Shown piece after piece: positions 1-8,291 of a stretch of 64,000 nt of DNA. Each line of letters begins with the position of its first letter. Within the stretch, counting starts at the first letter, position 1. The position numbers were made by a program, and so were the translations under genes. The notes under the pieces were generated by a model that was not told where the DNA came from, did not search any database, and saw nothing but the letters and a program-made list of their open reading frames with translations. This stretch comes from Acidobacteriota bacterium (GTDB taxonomy: Bacteria; Acidobacteriota; Terriglobia; Bryobacterales; Bryobacteraceae), in the NCBI GenBank assembly GCA_026394055.1, contig JAPKYZ010000059.1, forward strand, positions 27,705 through 91,704, written 5' to 3'.

Positions 1-320
1 GGCAGGGTTTCGAGGATGGCCATCAGGTTTTCCTCGACGCTCATTTTGCGGAAGACGCTGGGCTCCTGCGGCAGGTAGCTGATGCCGCGGCGGGCGCGCT
101 GGTACATGGGGAGGTTGGTCAGGTCCACGTCATCGAGCAGCACCTTGCCGGCATCCGGGCTGACCAAGCCGACGATGATGTAGAACGACGTGGTCTTGCC
201 CGCGCCGTTGGGGCCGAGCAAGCCCACCACTTCGCCCTGCTGGACGTAGACCGACACGCCGTCGACCACGCGGCGGCCGCCGTATGCTTTGCAAATCTCC
301 GCCGTCCGTAGGGTCTTCAT
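1..320 (-). CDS. lptB: LPS export ABC transporter ATP-binding protein LptB (partial, N-terminal part)
   Basis: This is the ATPase of the LptB2FG transporter, which extracts lipopolysaccharide from the inner membrane. The visible first 106 residues start [17 protein letters not shown] and contain the Walker A loop [12 protein letters not shown] and the Q-loop region [17 protein letters not shown], both characteristic of LptB rather than of other ABC ATPases. The rest runs off the left edge. Its start codon overlaps the stop of the upstream lptC/lptA-like gene by an ATGA, so the two are translationally coupled. The order lptC/A then lptB is the usual one for LPS export loci. Confidence is high for family and start; completeness cannot be judged. 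Confidence 0.93.
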   Translation of the reverse strand, partial: MKTLRTAEICKAYGGRRVVDGVSVYVQQGEVVGLLGPNGAGKTTSFYIIVGLVSPDAGKVLLDDVDLTNLPMYQRARRGISYLPQEPSVFRKMSVEENLMAILETL

Positions 321-2557
321 TTTTTGGTCGTGGGTGTGGGCGCGGCTTGAGGCTTCTTGCGGCGCAACGAGCTGGAGCCGGGCGTTTGTTCCGCCCCTTC
401 CACCGTCAATTTGTCGCTATTGGCCAACCAGGTGAGACGACGGCCCTTGGTCACGTTGGGTTTCACGCCGGGTTGCGTTTCGGTCAACTGCGGCGCTCCT
501 CCTTCGAGGATAACCCTGCCGTCGGTGACGTAGTAATCGGCCGCTTCACCCAAGCCTTGCCGCGTGCGCGGGCCATTGGTTTGGACAATCTCGACGTTGC
601 CTTCGGCGAACGCGCGGTCGAGGCCCGAATCGGGCAATGTGGCGGAGCTTTCGGCATCTGCCTCCACCAGGTAGGCGCGCAGCTTTTTGGACTTCACGGT
701 GAGTTGCGGCCGGGTGAGGAAGACATCGCCCGAATAGAAGGCCACTTTCTCTTTGTCGGAGTAATCCATCTTGGCGGCGCGGATGACGGTGACGATTTTG
801 CTTTTGTCCTGCAGCATGCTGACCACCCGCTCCTGCGCGGCGAGGGTGCCGGACGCGCGGTCGATATCGATAATCTCGGCATCGAGCTTGTTGTCGTTCT
901 GCCAGACGGTGGCTTGGCCCTGATAGCGGATCTTCGAGTTATTGCCGCTGGTGACCATGCGTTGGGCGACGGCGCGATGCGGGTCCCGCACGGTGCGCAC
1001 GCGGCCTTGGGCGACGGTGTCGCCGTTGGTCTGGTTGATGACGATCGATTCCGCATCCGTCGACCCGGCGGCATCCCACACGCGAGCGTCGGTGGTGAGG
1101 GTCATCAGGTTTTTCGGTTGATCGAGCACGGCGCGCTGCGCCACGGCATGGCGGTCACCTTCCTGGTAACGGAAGTTGCCCCACTGCTCCAGACGGGCCA
1201 GATCGCCCTTGGCGTCGAAACCAGCCTCCAGGTTCTCGCTGGAAGTGGTCTGCGGCGGTGCGGGTGCTTTGGCCGGAGGCTTTCCCGCGGGCGCAGTGGC
1301 CGGGTCGGTGTGGGTGGTGACTTTCACGGCGCGGAAGTATTCCATCTGATTGTTGGCGCCGTAGCGAAGATTCATCCGCTCGGCATCCAGGCGCCGCTTC
1401 CGCTGCGTCGGCAGGTTGGGCAGAAACTCCAGCGTGCCCGGGGCATGCGTGTCCATGGTGGCCACTTCGCGGCCGCCAGGCTTCATCTTCAATTCGATGG
1501 CGTCGGACTTGAGAACGCGGTTTTCCGGCTTGGGGTCGACCGTGGGGAACGATTCGGCGACAGCGGCTCCGTTGGCCAAGGCCTGCGCGAGCACGACGTT
1601 GCCTTTTTCATCCACGAAGCTGAGATCGAGTCTCTGGCTGCGGATGCGGGTGCGGCCGGTCTTGGAGACGCTGTTCAGACGGGCGTTGGTCTGGCCGGTG
1701 ATCTTTTCGATGCGCGCGCCTTCGGCGAGGATGATCTGGAGCTGGTCGGCGCCGAACTCGACTTTGCGGTCTGGGTGCTGGTCTGTGCCCGAGGCCTGCA
1801 CGGTCTCCACCAGCCGCAGGTTGCCGTCTTCAATCGTCAGGACGGAGGGGCCGCCGGACATGGTCAGTTTGTCGCGGGCGAACTTGGACCAGCCCAGCAG
1901 CCAGACCTTGTGCTCCGCTTCTTTGTAGATCAGCTCGCCCGCTTCGATCAGCATCGGCAGAGCTTTGGGGTTCTTGCCGCGCCAGTTTAGCTTGACGTTG
2001 CTTTTCAGGCGCAGTTCGCGAGTCTGCGGGTCATACGTGGCGCCGTCGGCTTCGCCATCGCCGACATCGAGGACAAACGTGGCGTGCTGGTCAGTATCGG
2101 CTTTGCCGGTTTGGTTCTGGAAGGTGACGCCCGCCGTGTGGATGTTCATCAGACGGCCGGCGAGCACGCCATCGGGCACATCGCCAAGCTTGATGTCCAC
2201 TTCGCCGTCGGAGACCATCTTGCCTTCCGGAATGGAGAAGTGCGCTTTGGCGCTGGAGACGCGGTCGAACTTATTCTCTTCACCATGAAAGATTTTCAGT
2301 TCGACGCCGTTCAGTTCGATCAGCGGCGGGTCCTTGACCTGGCGGAAGTCCTTGGCGCGAACCTCGACCACGGTTTTTCCGCCCACGGTCTGTGACCAGG
2401 CCCATTCCTTGGCCTGCGAATTGAGGGCATTGTCGAGCGGTGCGGGCGGTGCGGTGGCTTGGTCCACCTGACGTTGGCGGATGGACCAATACAGATAGCC
2501 GACCCCAGCCAGCAAGCCCGCGATGATCAACGCCAAAATCGGGCCAAATCGCCGCAT
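317..2557 (-). CDS. LptC/LptA-like LPS transport protein, long fusion form
   Basis: A 746-residue periplasmic protein with one N-terminal membrane anchor (about residues 5-25) and a long beta-strand-rich remainder. The first ~200 residues look like LptC (anchor followed by a segment on membrane-distal ligands and [11 protein letters not shown]). Later parts repeat the OstA/LptA pattern of alternating strands, for example around [20 protein letters not shown] and [24 protein letters not shown]. Separate LptC and LptA proteins are each about 180-190 residues, so this gene probably carries LptC plus several LptA-like jellyroll repeats that form the periplasmic bridge. It overlaps lptB by ATGA. 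The C-terminus is Lys/Pro/Thr rich. Which domain boundaries apply is inference; membership of the Lpt system is well supported by the neighbour. Confidence 0.82.
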   Translation of the reverse strand: MRRFGPILALIIAGLLAGVGYLYWSIRQRQVDQATAPPAPLDNALNSQAKEWAWSQTVGGKTVVEVRAKDFRQVKDPPLIELNGVELKIFHGEENKFDRVSSAKAHFSIPEGKMVSDGEVDIKLGDVPDGVLAGRLMNIHTAGVTFQNQTGKADTDQHATFVLDVGDGEADGATYDPQTRELRLKSNVKLNWRGKNPKALPMLIEAGELIYKEAEHKVWLLGWSKFARDKLTMSGGPSVLTIEDGNLRLVETVQASGTDQHPDRKVEFGADQLQIILAEGARIEKITGQTNARLNSVSKTGRTRIRSQRLDLSFVDEKGNVVLAQALANGAAVAESFPTVDPKPENRVLKSDAIELKMKPGGREVATMDTHAPGTLEFLPNLPTQRKRRLDAERMNLRYGANNQMEYFRAVKVTTHTDPATAPAGKPPAKAPAPPQTTSSENLEAGFDAKGDLARLEQWGNFRYQEGDRHAVAQRAVLDQPKNLMTLTTDARVWDAAGSTDAESIVINQTNGDTVAQGRVRTVRDPHRAVAQRMVTSGNNSKIRYQGQATVWQNDNKLDAEIIDIDRASGTLAAQERVVSMLQDKSKIVTVIRAAKMDYSDKEKVAFYSGDVFLTRPQLTVKSKKLRAYLVEADAESSATLPDSGLDRAFAEGNVEIVQTNGPRTRQGLGEAADYYVTDGRVILEGGAPQLTETQPGVKPNVTKGRRLTWLANSDKLTVEGAEQTPGSSSLRRKKPQAAPTPTTKK

Positions 2558-2658
2558 CTTAGGTTAGCTTAGCAGGCTTGGGACCTCGCGAAACAGTGAT
2601 CACGCCTCTCGATAATTTCTAAAGCGTTGAAAACAATAACGCAATCGAGATCCACTGA

Positions 2659-2686
2659 TTGACGCCTGAGGCGAACCCCTTAGTCT
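2659..2686 (+). promoter_or_regulatory. Candidate sigma-70 promoter before the 14-aa ORF
   Basis: TTGACG (2659-2664) and TAGTCT (2681-2686) are separated by 16 bases, close to the housekeeping consensus. It would give a leader of about 50 bases before the small ORF at 2743. This is a pattern match only. Confidence 0.35.
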
Positions 2687-2742
2687 CTGGATGTGGCTTG
2701 CCCCGGCCGGGGCGGCTTTTGCGAAAAATCAAGGAGCTTTCG

Positions 2743-2787
2743 ATGCCAATCGACGTGACGCCGATTATCATCCCGTTCCTGTTCTAG
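2743..2787 (+). CDS. Putative 14-residue hydrophobic peptide
   Basis: The ORF reads MPIDVTPIIIPFLF and ends in TAG. It is preceded by AAGGAG six bases upstream of ATG, one of the best ribosome-binding sites in the window, and by a plausible promoter. The peptide is hydrophobic with two prolines and no charged residue except one Asp. It could be a leader peptide controlling the downstream sigma locus, a small membrane peptide, or a chance ORF. I do not recognise it. It lies 260 bases upstream of the CHAT gene and before a separate operator-like repeat, so an independent transcript is as likely as an attenuator. Confidence 0.35.
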   Translation: MPIDVTPIIIPFLF

Positions 2788-2959
2788 TTTACGCCGCCCC
2801 GAGCAAGGATTCCCCGCCTTTTCGAAACGACTGGCAGGAATCACTGTAGCGATGACGGGCGAAGACCCAGCGCCATTTCAGGAGGCGCTGAATAATTGAA
2901 TTACCCTTCAAACTAAGTTTGACGCCCTACAGGGCTACTACCCCGCACATTCGCTGTGC

Positions 2960-3002
2960 TATACTACCATGCGGTACTACTAGGACTAGCGGTACCGCAT
3001 GG
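2960..3002 (+). promoter_or_regulatory. -10 box and 11-bp inverted repeat operator before the CHAT gene
   Basis: TATACT (2960-2965) is followed directly by CCATGCGGTAC (2967-2977), a 14-base spacer, and its exact reverse complement GTACCGCATGG (2992-3002). The expected transcription start falls inside the left arm, the usual position for a repressor site. It could alternatively form a leader hairpin in the RNA. No good -35 is visible at 17 bases, which would fit an activator- or alternative-sigma-dependent promoter. Confidence 0.5.
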
Positions 3003-3046
3003 CTGCCTGTCGATTCGCGGCCGCACTTGACCTATGGGTGTGATCC

Positions 3047-5431
3047 GTGCGTGCTCTCGCTTTCGGACTAATCTTGCTGCTCGCCCTCCCGTGTGTGGGC
3101 AAGGCACCGCGGCGGCCGGCTAAACCGGTCGAGACCGCCGATAGTCCGCGTCTCACGGCCATTCGTAAACAAGGGTTGGAGTTCTACAATACCGCCCGTT
3201 ACCGCGATGCAGCCCTCAGTTTTGAGCAGGGCTACCAACAAGCCCGCCAAGAGGGCCAAACCAGCTCCGCCATCCGCTTTCTGAACAACTTGGCGGGTGC
3301 CCGCCTGCAGGTTTTTGACTATTCGGGCGCCATGAGCGCCTACCTGGAATCCCGCCGCTTCGCCGAACAGGCTGCCCTCACCGATACCATCCCTCTGATT
3401 AACGCCAACATCGCTCTGCTTTACGGATTGATGGGCGAGCATCTGAAATCGGCTGAAATCGCCGAAACGGCTTTGCGCGCACTCCCCCCCGCTTCCCAGA
3501 AGTTCCGCAGCACGATGTTGCAGATTCTCGGCGATTCGTTGACGTTGGGCGGCCGGGTGGACCGGGGCGCGGCGCTGCTGCTGGAGGCCGCCGAGGAAGC
3601 GGACCGATGGAAAGAGCCCAGCCAAACCGCCTCCGCCCTGGATCATCTGGGCTACTGGTATCTCACGCGTGGCCAATTGGATGAAGCCGACCGGTATCTA
3701 TCAGAAGCTTTCCGGATCCGGCGTCTGCGGGTGCCGGGTGAGGTCTACCTTTGCTACCCCAAGCTGGGCAAATTGCGGTTGGAGCAGAAGCGGTACGCAG
3801 AAGCCCTGGCCCTGCTGAACCAGAGCCTGGAGAGCCGCCGGAGTGATCCGGGCAAGTTTCCGCTGCACCGGGTGCATGGCGACCGGGCCCTGGCGCGGTT
3901 GGCCGTGGGCGACCGGTCCGGCGCGCGGTCGGACTTTTTGCAAGCGCTGCAACTGGTGCGGCGTCAACGAGTTGACATTCTGCCAGTCTCCTCGATGCAA
4001 GCCAGTTGGGAAGCGGCCGCGCATGATCTGCGGTCGGCCTTTATTCAATTCACCGCCGAAGAATCGCTGCTGAAGTCCGACCGGGAGCTGGCCTTGGATG
4101 CTCTGGCGGTGGCCGAAGAAAGCCGCTATGCCAGCTTGCGGGCCATCGCCGCGCCAGGCCAACAGGTCCCGCTACCGGCCGCCTATTGGGACAAGCTGGC
4201 GGCCCTGCAACGCGCCCACGCCGATGCGCTGAGCCAGCGTCCGGGCGCGGCCGAGGCGACGCAACGCCTGGAGATCGAACTGGCGGATCTGGAGGCCCAA
4301 ACCGGACTGGCCGCCGCGTTGACCTTGCCCCAGGCATCCCCGATGACCGCCCTGAAGGCGTCGCTCGACCAGCTGCCCGCCGATGAGGCGCTGTTCAGCT
4401 TTCACTTGGGTGAGCCGCACTCCTACGTTTGGCATATCACCCGGAATCGCATCAACCTCCGCCGTCTGCCTTCCAAGAAACAAATGCTGGAGCGGATCCA
4501 AACGTTACGCACAGCCGTACTGGAGGGTAATGTTTCAACGACGGATTACTCCCAATTTTTTGGAGAGATATCCCCCGATGTGGCCACTAGACGGTATTGG
4601 ACGATCGTACTGGACGACCGTCTATTTGAGCTTCCGCTGGCGGCCCTGCGCGTTTCCGGGTCCAACGGCAATCTGAGGGAGAATCCGGTGTATTTGGTGG
4701 AGCGCCACACGCTTCGGCTGGCCCCAAGCATTTTTCTCACAAGTTCGACGGCGCGAGCCCCCCTGGCCCCGGGCCTGTTTGTGGGCGTCGGCGACCCGAT
4801 CTACAACCCGGCCGATCCACGCCAGAAGGGTGAGGCGTCGGCGGCTGGTTTTAACTTGCCCCGGCTGATCGGGTCCGGCGCAGAGATCGCGCGTTGTGCC
4901 CGGGCTTGGGGGAGAGAGAACGTGACGCTGACCGGAGGAGCAGCCAGCCGCGCAACGGTGACGGAGATGGTGGCGCGGCAGCCGGCGGTGCTCCACTTTG
5001 CCACGCATTTCGTGACGCTGCCGGAATCGCCGACGACGGCATTGATCGCGCTCCGCCAGCCGGAGCTGCTGGGGGCGGAACAGATTGCGGCGTTTCGGGG
5101 TGCTCCAGAACTAGTGGTACTCAGCGGTTGCGCGTCCGGTACCGGGCAGACCGTGCCCGGCGCCGGATTGATGGGGCTCACCCGTTCGTGGCTGATTGCG
5201 GGGGCGCAAGGCGTCGCCGCCTCACTGTGGCCCACCACGGACGACCGCGGGGAGCTGTTTGACAGCTTCTACCGGCACTACGCCACTTCGCCTCAGCATA
5301 GTGGGGCCAACATGTCACGGATGGCCGCCGACGCCTTGCGTCAGGCTCAAATTGAGATGCTCCAGGCCGCCGATTGGCGGCGGTTACCACGCCACTGGGC
5401 GGGGTTTTTCCTGATTTCGAAAGGATCATAG
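3047..5431 (+). CDS. TPR-CHAT protein (caspase-HetF-like protease domain)
   Basis: A 794-residue protein with a signal-like hydrophobic N-terminus (residues 4-17), tetratricopeptide helices (about 35-310, such as RYRDAALSFEQGYQQA and GQLDEADRYLSEAFRIRR), a linker, and a C-terminal CHAT domain (about 520-790). The CHAT His-Cys dyad is present: His654 in LHFATHF and Cys695 in VLSGCASGTG. CHAT domains are clan CD cysteine peptidases; TPR repeats usually bind the trigger or substrate. The GTG start is forced by an in-frame stop six bases upstream. The stop codon abuts the ATG of the ECF sigma gene, followed by an anti-sigma gene, so the protease probably serves that signalling unit. Substrate is unknown; the anti-sigma factor is an inferred candidate. 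The hydrophobic N-terminus leaves open whether it is cytosolic or exported. Confidence 0.88.
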   Translation: MRALAFGLILLLALPCVGKAPRRPAKPVETADSPRLTAIRKQGLEFYNTARYRDAALSFEQGYQQARQEGQTSSAIRFLNNLAGARLQVFDYSGAMSAYLESRRFAEQAALTDTIPLINANIALLYGLMGEHLKSAEIAETALRALPPASQKFRSTMLQILGDSLTLGGRVDRGAALLLEAAEEADRWKEPSQTASALDHLGYWYLTRGQLDEADRYLSEAFRIRRLRVPGEVYLCYPKLGKLRLEQKRYAEALALLNQSLESRRSDPGKFPLHRVHGDRALARLAVGDRSGARSDFLQALQLVRRQRVDILPVSSMQASWEAAAHDLRSAFIQFTAEESLLKSDRELALDALAVAEESRYASLRAIAAPGQQVPLPAAYWDKLAALQRAHADALSQRPGAAEATQRLEIELADLEAQTGLAAALTLPQASPMTALKASLDQLPADEALFSFHLGEPHSYVWHITRNRINLRRLPSKKQMLERIQTLRTAVLEGNVSTTDYSQFFGEISPDVATRRYWTIVLDDRLFELPLAALRVSGSNGNLRENPVYLVERHTLRLAPSIFLTSSTARAPLAPGLFVGVGDPIYNPADPRQKGEASAAGFNLPRLIGSGAEIARCARAWGRENVTLTGGAASRATVTEMVARQPAVLHFATHFVTLPESPTTALIALRQPELLGAEQIAAFRGAPELVVLSGCASGTGQTVPGAGLMGLTRSWLIAGAQGVAASLWPTTDDRGELFDSFYRHYATSPQHSGANMSRMAADALRQAQIEMLQAADWRRLPRHWAGFFLISKGS

Positions 5432-6160
5432 ATGCAAGCAGCAGCTACCCAGACAGCGCGAGTGGAGGAAGTCACCGGAGCGGAGGCCACGGCCGACGCA
5501 ACCACCGGGACACCATCGTCCACGCCTGCCGTGGAGCCCGATCCCGCCCAAGCTGCGCCGTCCAGTTGGTCGCGGCTGGTGGACCGGATCCGCGCCAATG
5601 AAGACGCCGCCTTGGAAGAGCTGTACCGTATCTTTTCCAAGGGCATCCGCTACTACCTTTGCCGCCAGCTAGGCACGCAGGAGCTGGACGACAAGGTCCA
5701 CGATACGTTTCTGATTGTGGTGCAGGCCATCCAGCGGCAGGAACTGCGTGACCCGGAACGGCTGATGGGGTTTGTGCGCACCGTCGTCCGCCGTCAGGTG
5801 GCCGCCTATATCGGCACCGCGGTGCAGAGCCGGCGGGACTATGTCGATCTGGACGCGGGCGCCTCCGTGGTGGATGCGCAGCGCAATCCCGAAGAGACAG
5901 CGATGGCGCGCGAGACCATCGATATCATGAAGACCGTGCTTTCCAGCATCTCCGCCCGCGACCGGGAGATCCTGACGCGCTTCTATTTGCTGGAACAAAG
6001 CCAGGAAAGAATCTGCGCCGATATGCAGCTGAGCGAAACCCAGTTCCGGCTGCTGAAATCGCGGGCCAAGGCCCGGTTTGGTGAGCTGGGCAAGCGGCGA
6101 GTGGTCCGCGGTTCACCCGGTTCATTCTTTCAGAGAATATCCGCGTTGGGACGGCACTAG
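5432..6160 (+). CDS. ECF-type RNA polymerase sigma factor
   Basis: A 242-residue sigma-70 family protein of the extracytoplasmic-function class. Sigma region 2 is seen around residues 47-115 (WSRLVDRIRANEDAALEELY, then LDDKVHDTFLIVVQAI), and region 4 helix-turn-helix around 165-225 (LSSISARDREILTRFYL, QERICADMQLSETQFRLL). Region 3 is absent, as expected for ECF factors. The first ~45 residues are an unusual Ala/Thr/Pro/Glu-rich extension not typical of ECF proteins. The ATG immediately follows the TAG of the CHAT gene, so the two are almost certainly co-transcribed. The membrane anti-sigma encoded 177 bases downstream is its likely partner. Confidence 0.9.
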   Translation: MQAAATQTARVEEVTGAEATADATTGTPSSTPAVEPDPAQAAPSSWSRLVDRIRANEDAALEELYRIFSKGIRYYLCRQLGTQELDDKVHDTFLIVVQAIQRQELRDPERLMGFVRTVVRRQVAAYIGTAVQSRRDYVDLDAGASVVDAQRNPEETAMARETIDIMKTVLSSISARDREILTRFYLLEQSQERICADMQLSETQFRLLKSRAKARFGELGKRRVVRGSPGSFFQRISALGRH

Positions 6161-6179
6161 AGGAATAGTGAGCGCTCTT

Positions 6180-6215
6180 GCTCCGAATTGCCCCTGAAAG
6201 TTGAGGGCTCGGAGC
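6180..6215 (+). other. Hairpin between sigma and anti-sigma genes
   Basis: GCTCCGA (6180-6186) pairs exactly with TCGGAGC (6209-6215), with an inner GCCCCT/GAGGGC helix. No T-run follows, so it is not a standard terminator. It may adjust mRNA stability or the ratio of sigma to anti-sigma. Confidence 0.45.
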
Positions 6216-6337
6216 TTCCGCCCCCGGGAGCGCCATCGCAGGGCCAGCAGGGCCGCCTATCCCCGCCGCGGTAGTTATACCGGCGGTGAACACAGTAGGG
6301 ACGCCCCGTCCCGCTGGATAGGTATGGGAGAGATAAG

Positions 6338-6973
6338 ATGACGGAGACACTCACTATGCAAGCTAATCCGGAGGCGCCCCACCCGGGCGACGATATGCTC
6401 GAACATTACAGCTTAGGCCGATTGGACGACACTGCCGCCGCTGCACTGGAAGAACACTTACTGGTATGTCCGCACTGCCAGCAGCAATTGGACGAACTTG
6501 ACCTGTTCACGCACGCAGCCCGGCAAGCGGCGCGGGAGTTATTGGAAGAAGCCGCCGCCCCCACGTTGTGGGATCGGGTGAAGGCGAGCCTGGCGAGCGG
6601 TTTCGCCATGCCGGCCTCTCGCTGGGTGGCGGCGGGCTCTTTGGCCGCCGTGATCGGGTTGATGGCGCCGATGCTGCGTCAACCCGCGGCCCTGACCGTG
6701 GAACTGGCGGCCATGCGCGGCGTGGAAAGTGCGACGGCCGCCGCGGGCCACCCGTTGACCCTGCGGGTGGATTTGACCGGGCTTCCCAACGACAACTGCT
6801 GCGAGGCGGAGTTGGTGACCGCCTCCGGCAGCGTCATGCAGCACGGGGCCGTGCGCCTGGATGGCGGCCAAGCCATCTTGACCACCGGCCAATTGACCGC
6901 GGGCCAATACTGGGTCCGGATCTACACCAAGTCCGGTGAGGCTCTGCGGGAAACCGGCCTCACCGTCCGCTAG
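6338..6973 (+). CDS. Membrane anti-sigma factor with zinc-finger domain
   Basis: A 211-residue single-pass protein. The cytoplasmic N-terminus has the zinc-binding anti-sigma (ZAS/zf-HC2) signature His40-x3-Cys44-x2-Cys47 in EEHLLVCPHCQQQLD. A transmembrane helix follows at about residues 96-113 (WVAAGSLAAVIGLMAPML), then a ~95-residue periplasmic beta-rich domain with a Cys-Cys pair (NDNCCEAELV). ZAS proteins hold ECF sigma factors inactive until a signal or proteolysis releases them. The neighbouring ECF gene is the expected partner, and the TPR-CHAT protease upstream could be the release factor. The start is supported by a GGGAGAG ribosome site. The 177-base gap with a hairpin suggests partly separate expression. 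Confidence 0.87.
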   Translation: MTETLTMQANPEAPHPGDDMLEHYSLGRLDDTAAAALEEHLLVCPHCQQQLDELDLFTHAARQAARELLEEAAAPTLWDRVKASLASGFAMPASRWVAAGSLAAVIGLMAPMLRQPAALTVELAAMRGVESATAAAGHPLTLRVDLTGLPNDNCCEAELVTASGSVMQHGAVRLDGGQAILTTGQLTAGQYWVRIYTKSGEALRETGLTVR

Positions 6974-6990
6974 ACCACGCAAACTCCGTA

Positions 6991-7045
6991 CAAGTCAGCC
7001 GCCCCAAGCTTGAGCCCCCGCTCTGGCCGCCGGGCGGCTGACTTG
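6991..7045. terminator. Hairpin between convergent genes
   Basis: A perfect 13-bp inverted repeat, CAAGTCAGCCGCC (6991-7003) and GGCGGCTGACTTG (7033-7045), lies between the convergent anti-sigma and SH3 lipoprotein genes. It has no clear T-run, so it would be a Rho-assisted or RNA-stabilising bidirectional terminator. Confidence 0.55.
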
Positions 7046-7058
7046 CGTTGGGGGAGAC

Positions 7059-8291
7059 TTACGGCAGCAGCCGTTTGTACCACGGCCGCTTTTCCCCCTG
7101 CGGTGGAGCAGTGCGGGAGGCCGGTGCCGCGGCCGGTTGGTTGGGAGCGGCGGCTGGAGCCTCCACATAGGGCTTCTCTTCCAGCTTCACCACGCGATAG
7201 CCCAGAAAGGCGAAGGTGCGTGCGAGCTTCTGGCCATCCTTGCGGGTGACCACGGTGAACTCTGATAGATAGTCCGGCTTGCGGCCCGGGCGGACGACAT
7301 CGAGCGGGAAGAAGCCTTCCAGGTTCTTCTCGCGGTAAGCCTGCTCGTAACGGTGCCGCCGGTGGTTGTAGAGGAAGATGCGGAAGCCGTCGAACTGGAA
7401 GGGCTGATTCTTCTGGCTCATCGTCGCCCACAGGTAGTGATTCTTGGACGTCCCCTCATCATCCACCGTGCCCAGCGGCCAGTACGCCATGATGCGGTGC
7501 CCTTCGGAATACTGGGCCACTTCATCCGGGATGGCCATCACCAGCATGCCCGACAGGGCCCAGCCCGACAGGCCTTTCTGCGGACCCGCGGTCAGCCGGA
7601 CCAGCGTCCAATCATCGGTCTTCCCCGGGACGGTTTCAGTACGCTCCGCCAGGCTATCGGCTTGCGAGATCTCCTCCCAATCGTCCGGCAGTTCTGGCGT
7701 TGGTGGCGGTGGGGGCGGCTCCACCTCTTTGTCCTTGTCCTTGCCCTTGCCCTTCTTCTTTTTGGCCGCCTTGGGAGCCGCCGGCTTTTCTTCGAGCAGC
7801 GGCGGCGGCTGATACGGCACCCGCGGTGCGTACCGGTAGCTGAGCACGTCGACGATGCCCTTTTCGGGAATCTGGGCAAAGCTGGGCGAGCCGCGATTCG
7901 GCTCATTGTGGAGGTTCAGCGCCTCATAGACCGTGGCCTGACCGATGGGAACGGCATCTTTGTTGCCTTCCGAGAGTTGCCGCAGTTGGTCCAGCTGTTT
8001 GGCGGTGAGCAGCTGCCGCCCATCGATCCAACCCAGCGCTCCTGAAGCCGTGCGCACCCGGAAAAAGCGGCGGCGGCGGTCGATCAGCTCCAGCTTATCG
8101 CCGTGCTTGATCTGCGCCACTTCGGGTGACCGGGGAGATAGCTCCTGGCGCAGCGTGGCCGTCATGGGTCCGGCAAAGGCTTCGCCCAAGACGCGGACCG
8201 GCTCCGCCTCCGGTTTGCTGGAGCAGGCGGCCAGGGTCAACAACAAGACAAACAGAGCAGCGGAGCCACCGCGGCGGTCAATCCGGGACAC
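7059..8291 (-). CDS. SH3-domain lipoprotein
   Basis: A 410-residue predicted lipoprotein. The GTG start at 8291 gives a proper signal ending in the lipobox LTLAAC; a longer reading frame upstream only continues antisense into manA and looks unnatural. Two bacterial SH3-like segments follow (about residues 35-95 with QIKHGDKLELIDRRRRFFRV and GALGWIDGRQLL, then 110-155), a low-complexity Lys/Asp/Pro linker (about 170-200), and a C-terminal domain of about 200 residues with GLSGWALSGMLVMAIPDE. SH3b domains commonly bind cell-wall peptides. The gene overlaps the end of manA by 14 bases. I do not recognise the C-terminal domain, so the role is open beyond envelope anchoring. Confidence 0.7.
   Translation of the reverse strand: MSRIDRRGGSAALFVLLLTLAACSSKPEAEPVRVLGEAFAGPMTATLRQELSPRSPEVAQIKHGDKLELIDRRRRFFRVRTASGALGWIDGRQLLTAKQLDQLRQLSEGNKDAVPIGQATVYEALNLHNEPNRGSPSFAQIPEKGIVDVLSYRYAPRVPYQPPPLLEEKPAAPKAAKKKKGKGKDKDKEVEPPPPPPTPELPDDWEEISQADSLAERTETVPGKTDDWTLVRLTAGPQKGLSGWALSGMLVMAIPDEVAQYSEGHRIMAYWPLGTVDDEGTSKNHYLWATMSQKNQPFQFDGFRIFLYNHRRHRYEQAYREKNLEGFFPLDVVRPGRKPDYLSEFTVVTRKDGQKLARTFAFLGYRVVKLEEKPYVEAPAAAPNQPAAAPASRTAPPQGEKRPWYKRLLP

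Larger units (their letters stand above)
2558..3046. other. Intergenic region with a tiny ORF, hairpins and an operator
   Basis: No conventional gene is present. It holds a promoter-like pair and a 14-codon ORF with a strong ribosome site (2659-2787), a 7-bp stem hairpin (arms 2868-2874 and 2884-2890), and a -10 box followed by an 11-bp inverted repeat (2960-3002) upstream of the CHAT gene. A perfect 14-base palindrome of G/C (about 2700-2713) lies between the first promoter and the tiny ORF. Confidence 0.5.

Noticed and set aside
284..1990. Long plus-strand ORF opposite the lptC/A-like gene
   Set aside because: It is the antisense shadow of a well-supported minus-strand gene, with Gly/Arg/His-rich composition and no domain.
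2743..2787. PqqA-like precursor peptide
   Set aside because: No Glu/Tyr motif and no pqq genes nearby.
3047..6973. Identity with Craspase
   Set aside because: No gRAMP effector, Csx30 or CRISPR array is visible here; only the protease/sigma logic is similar.
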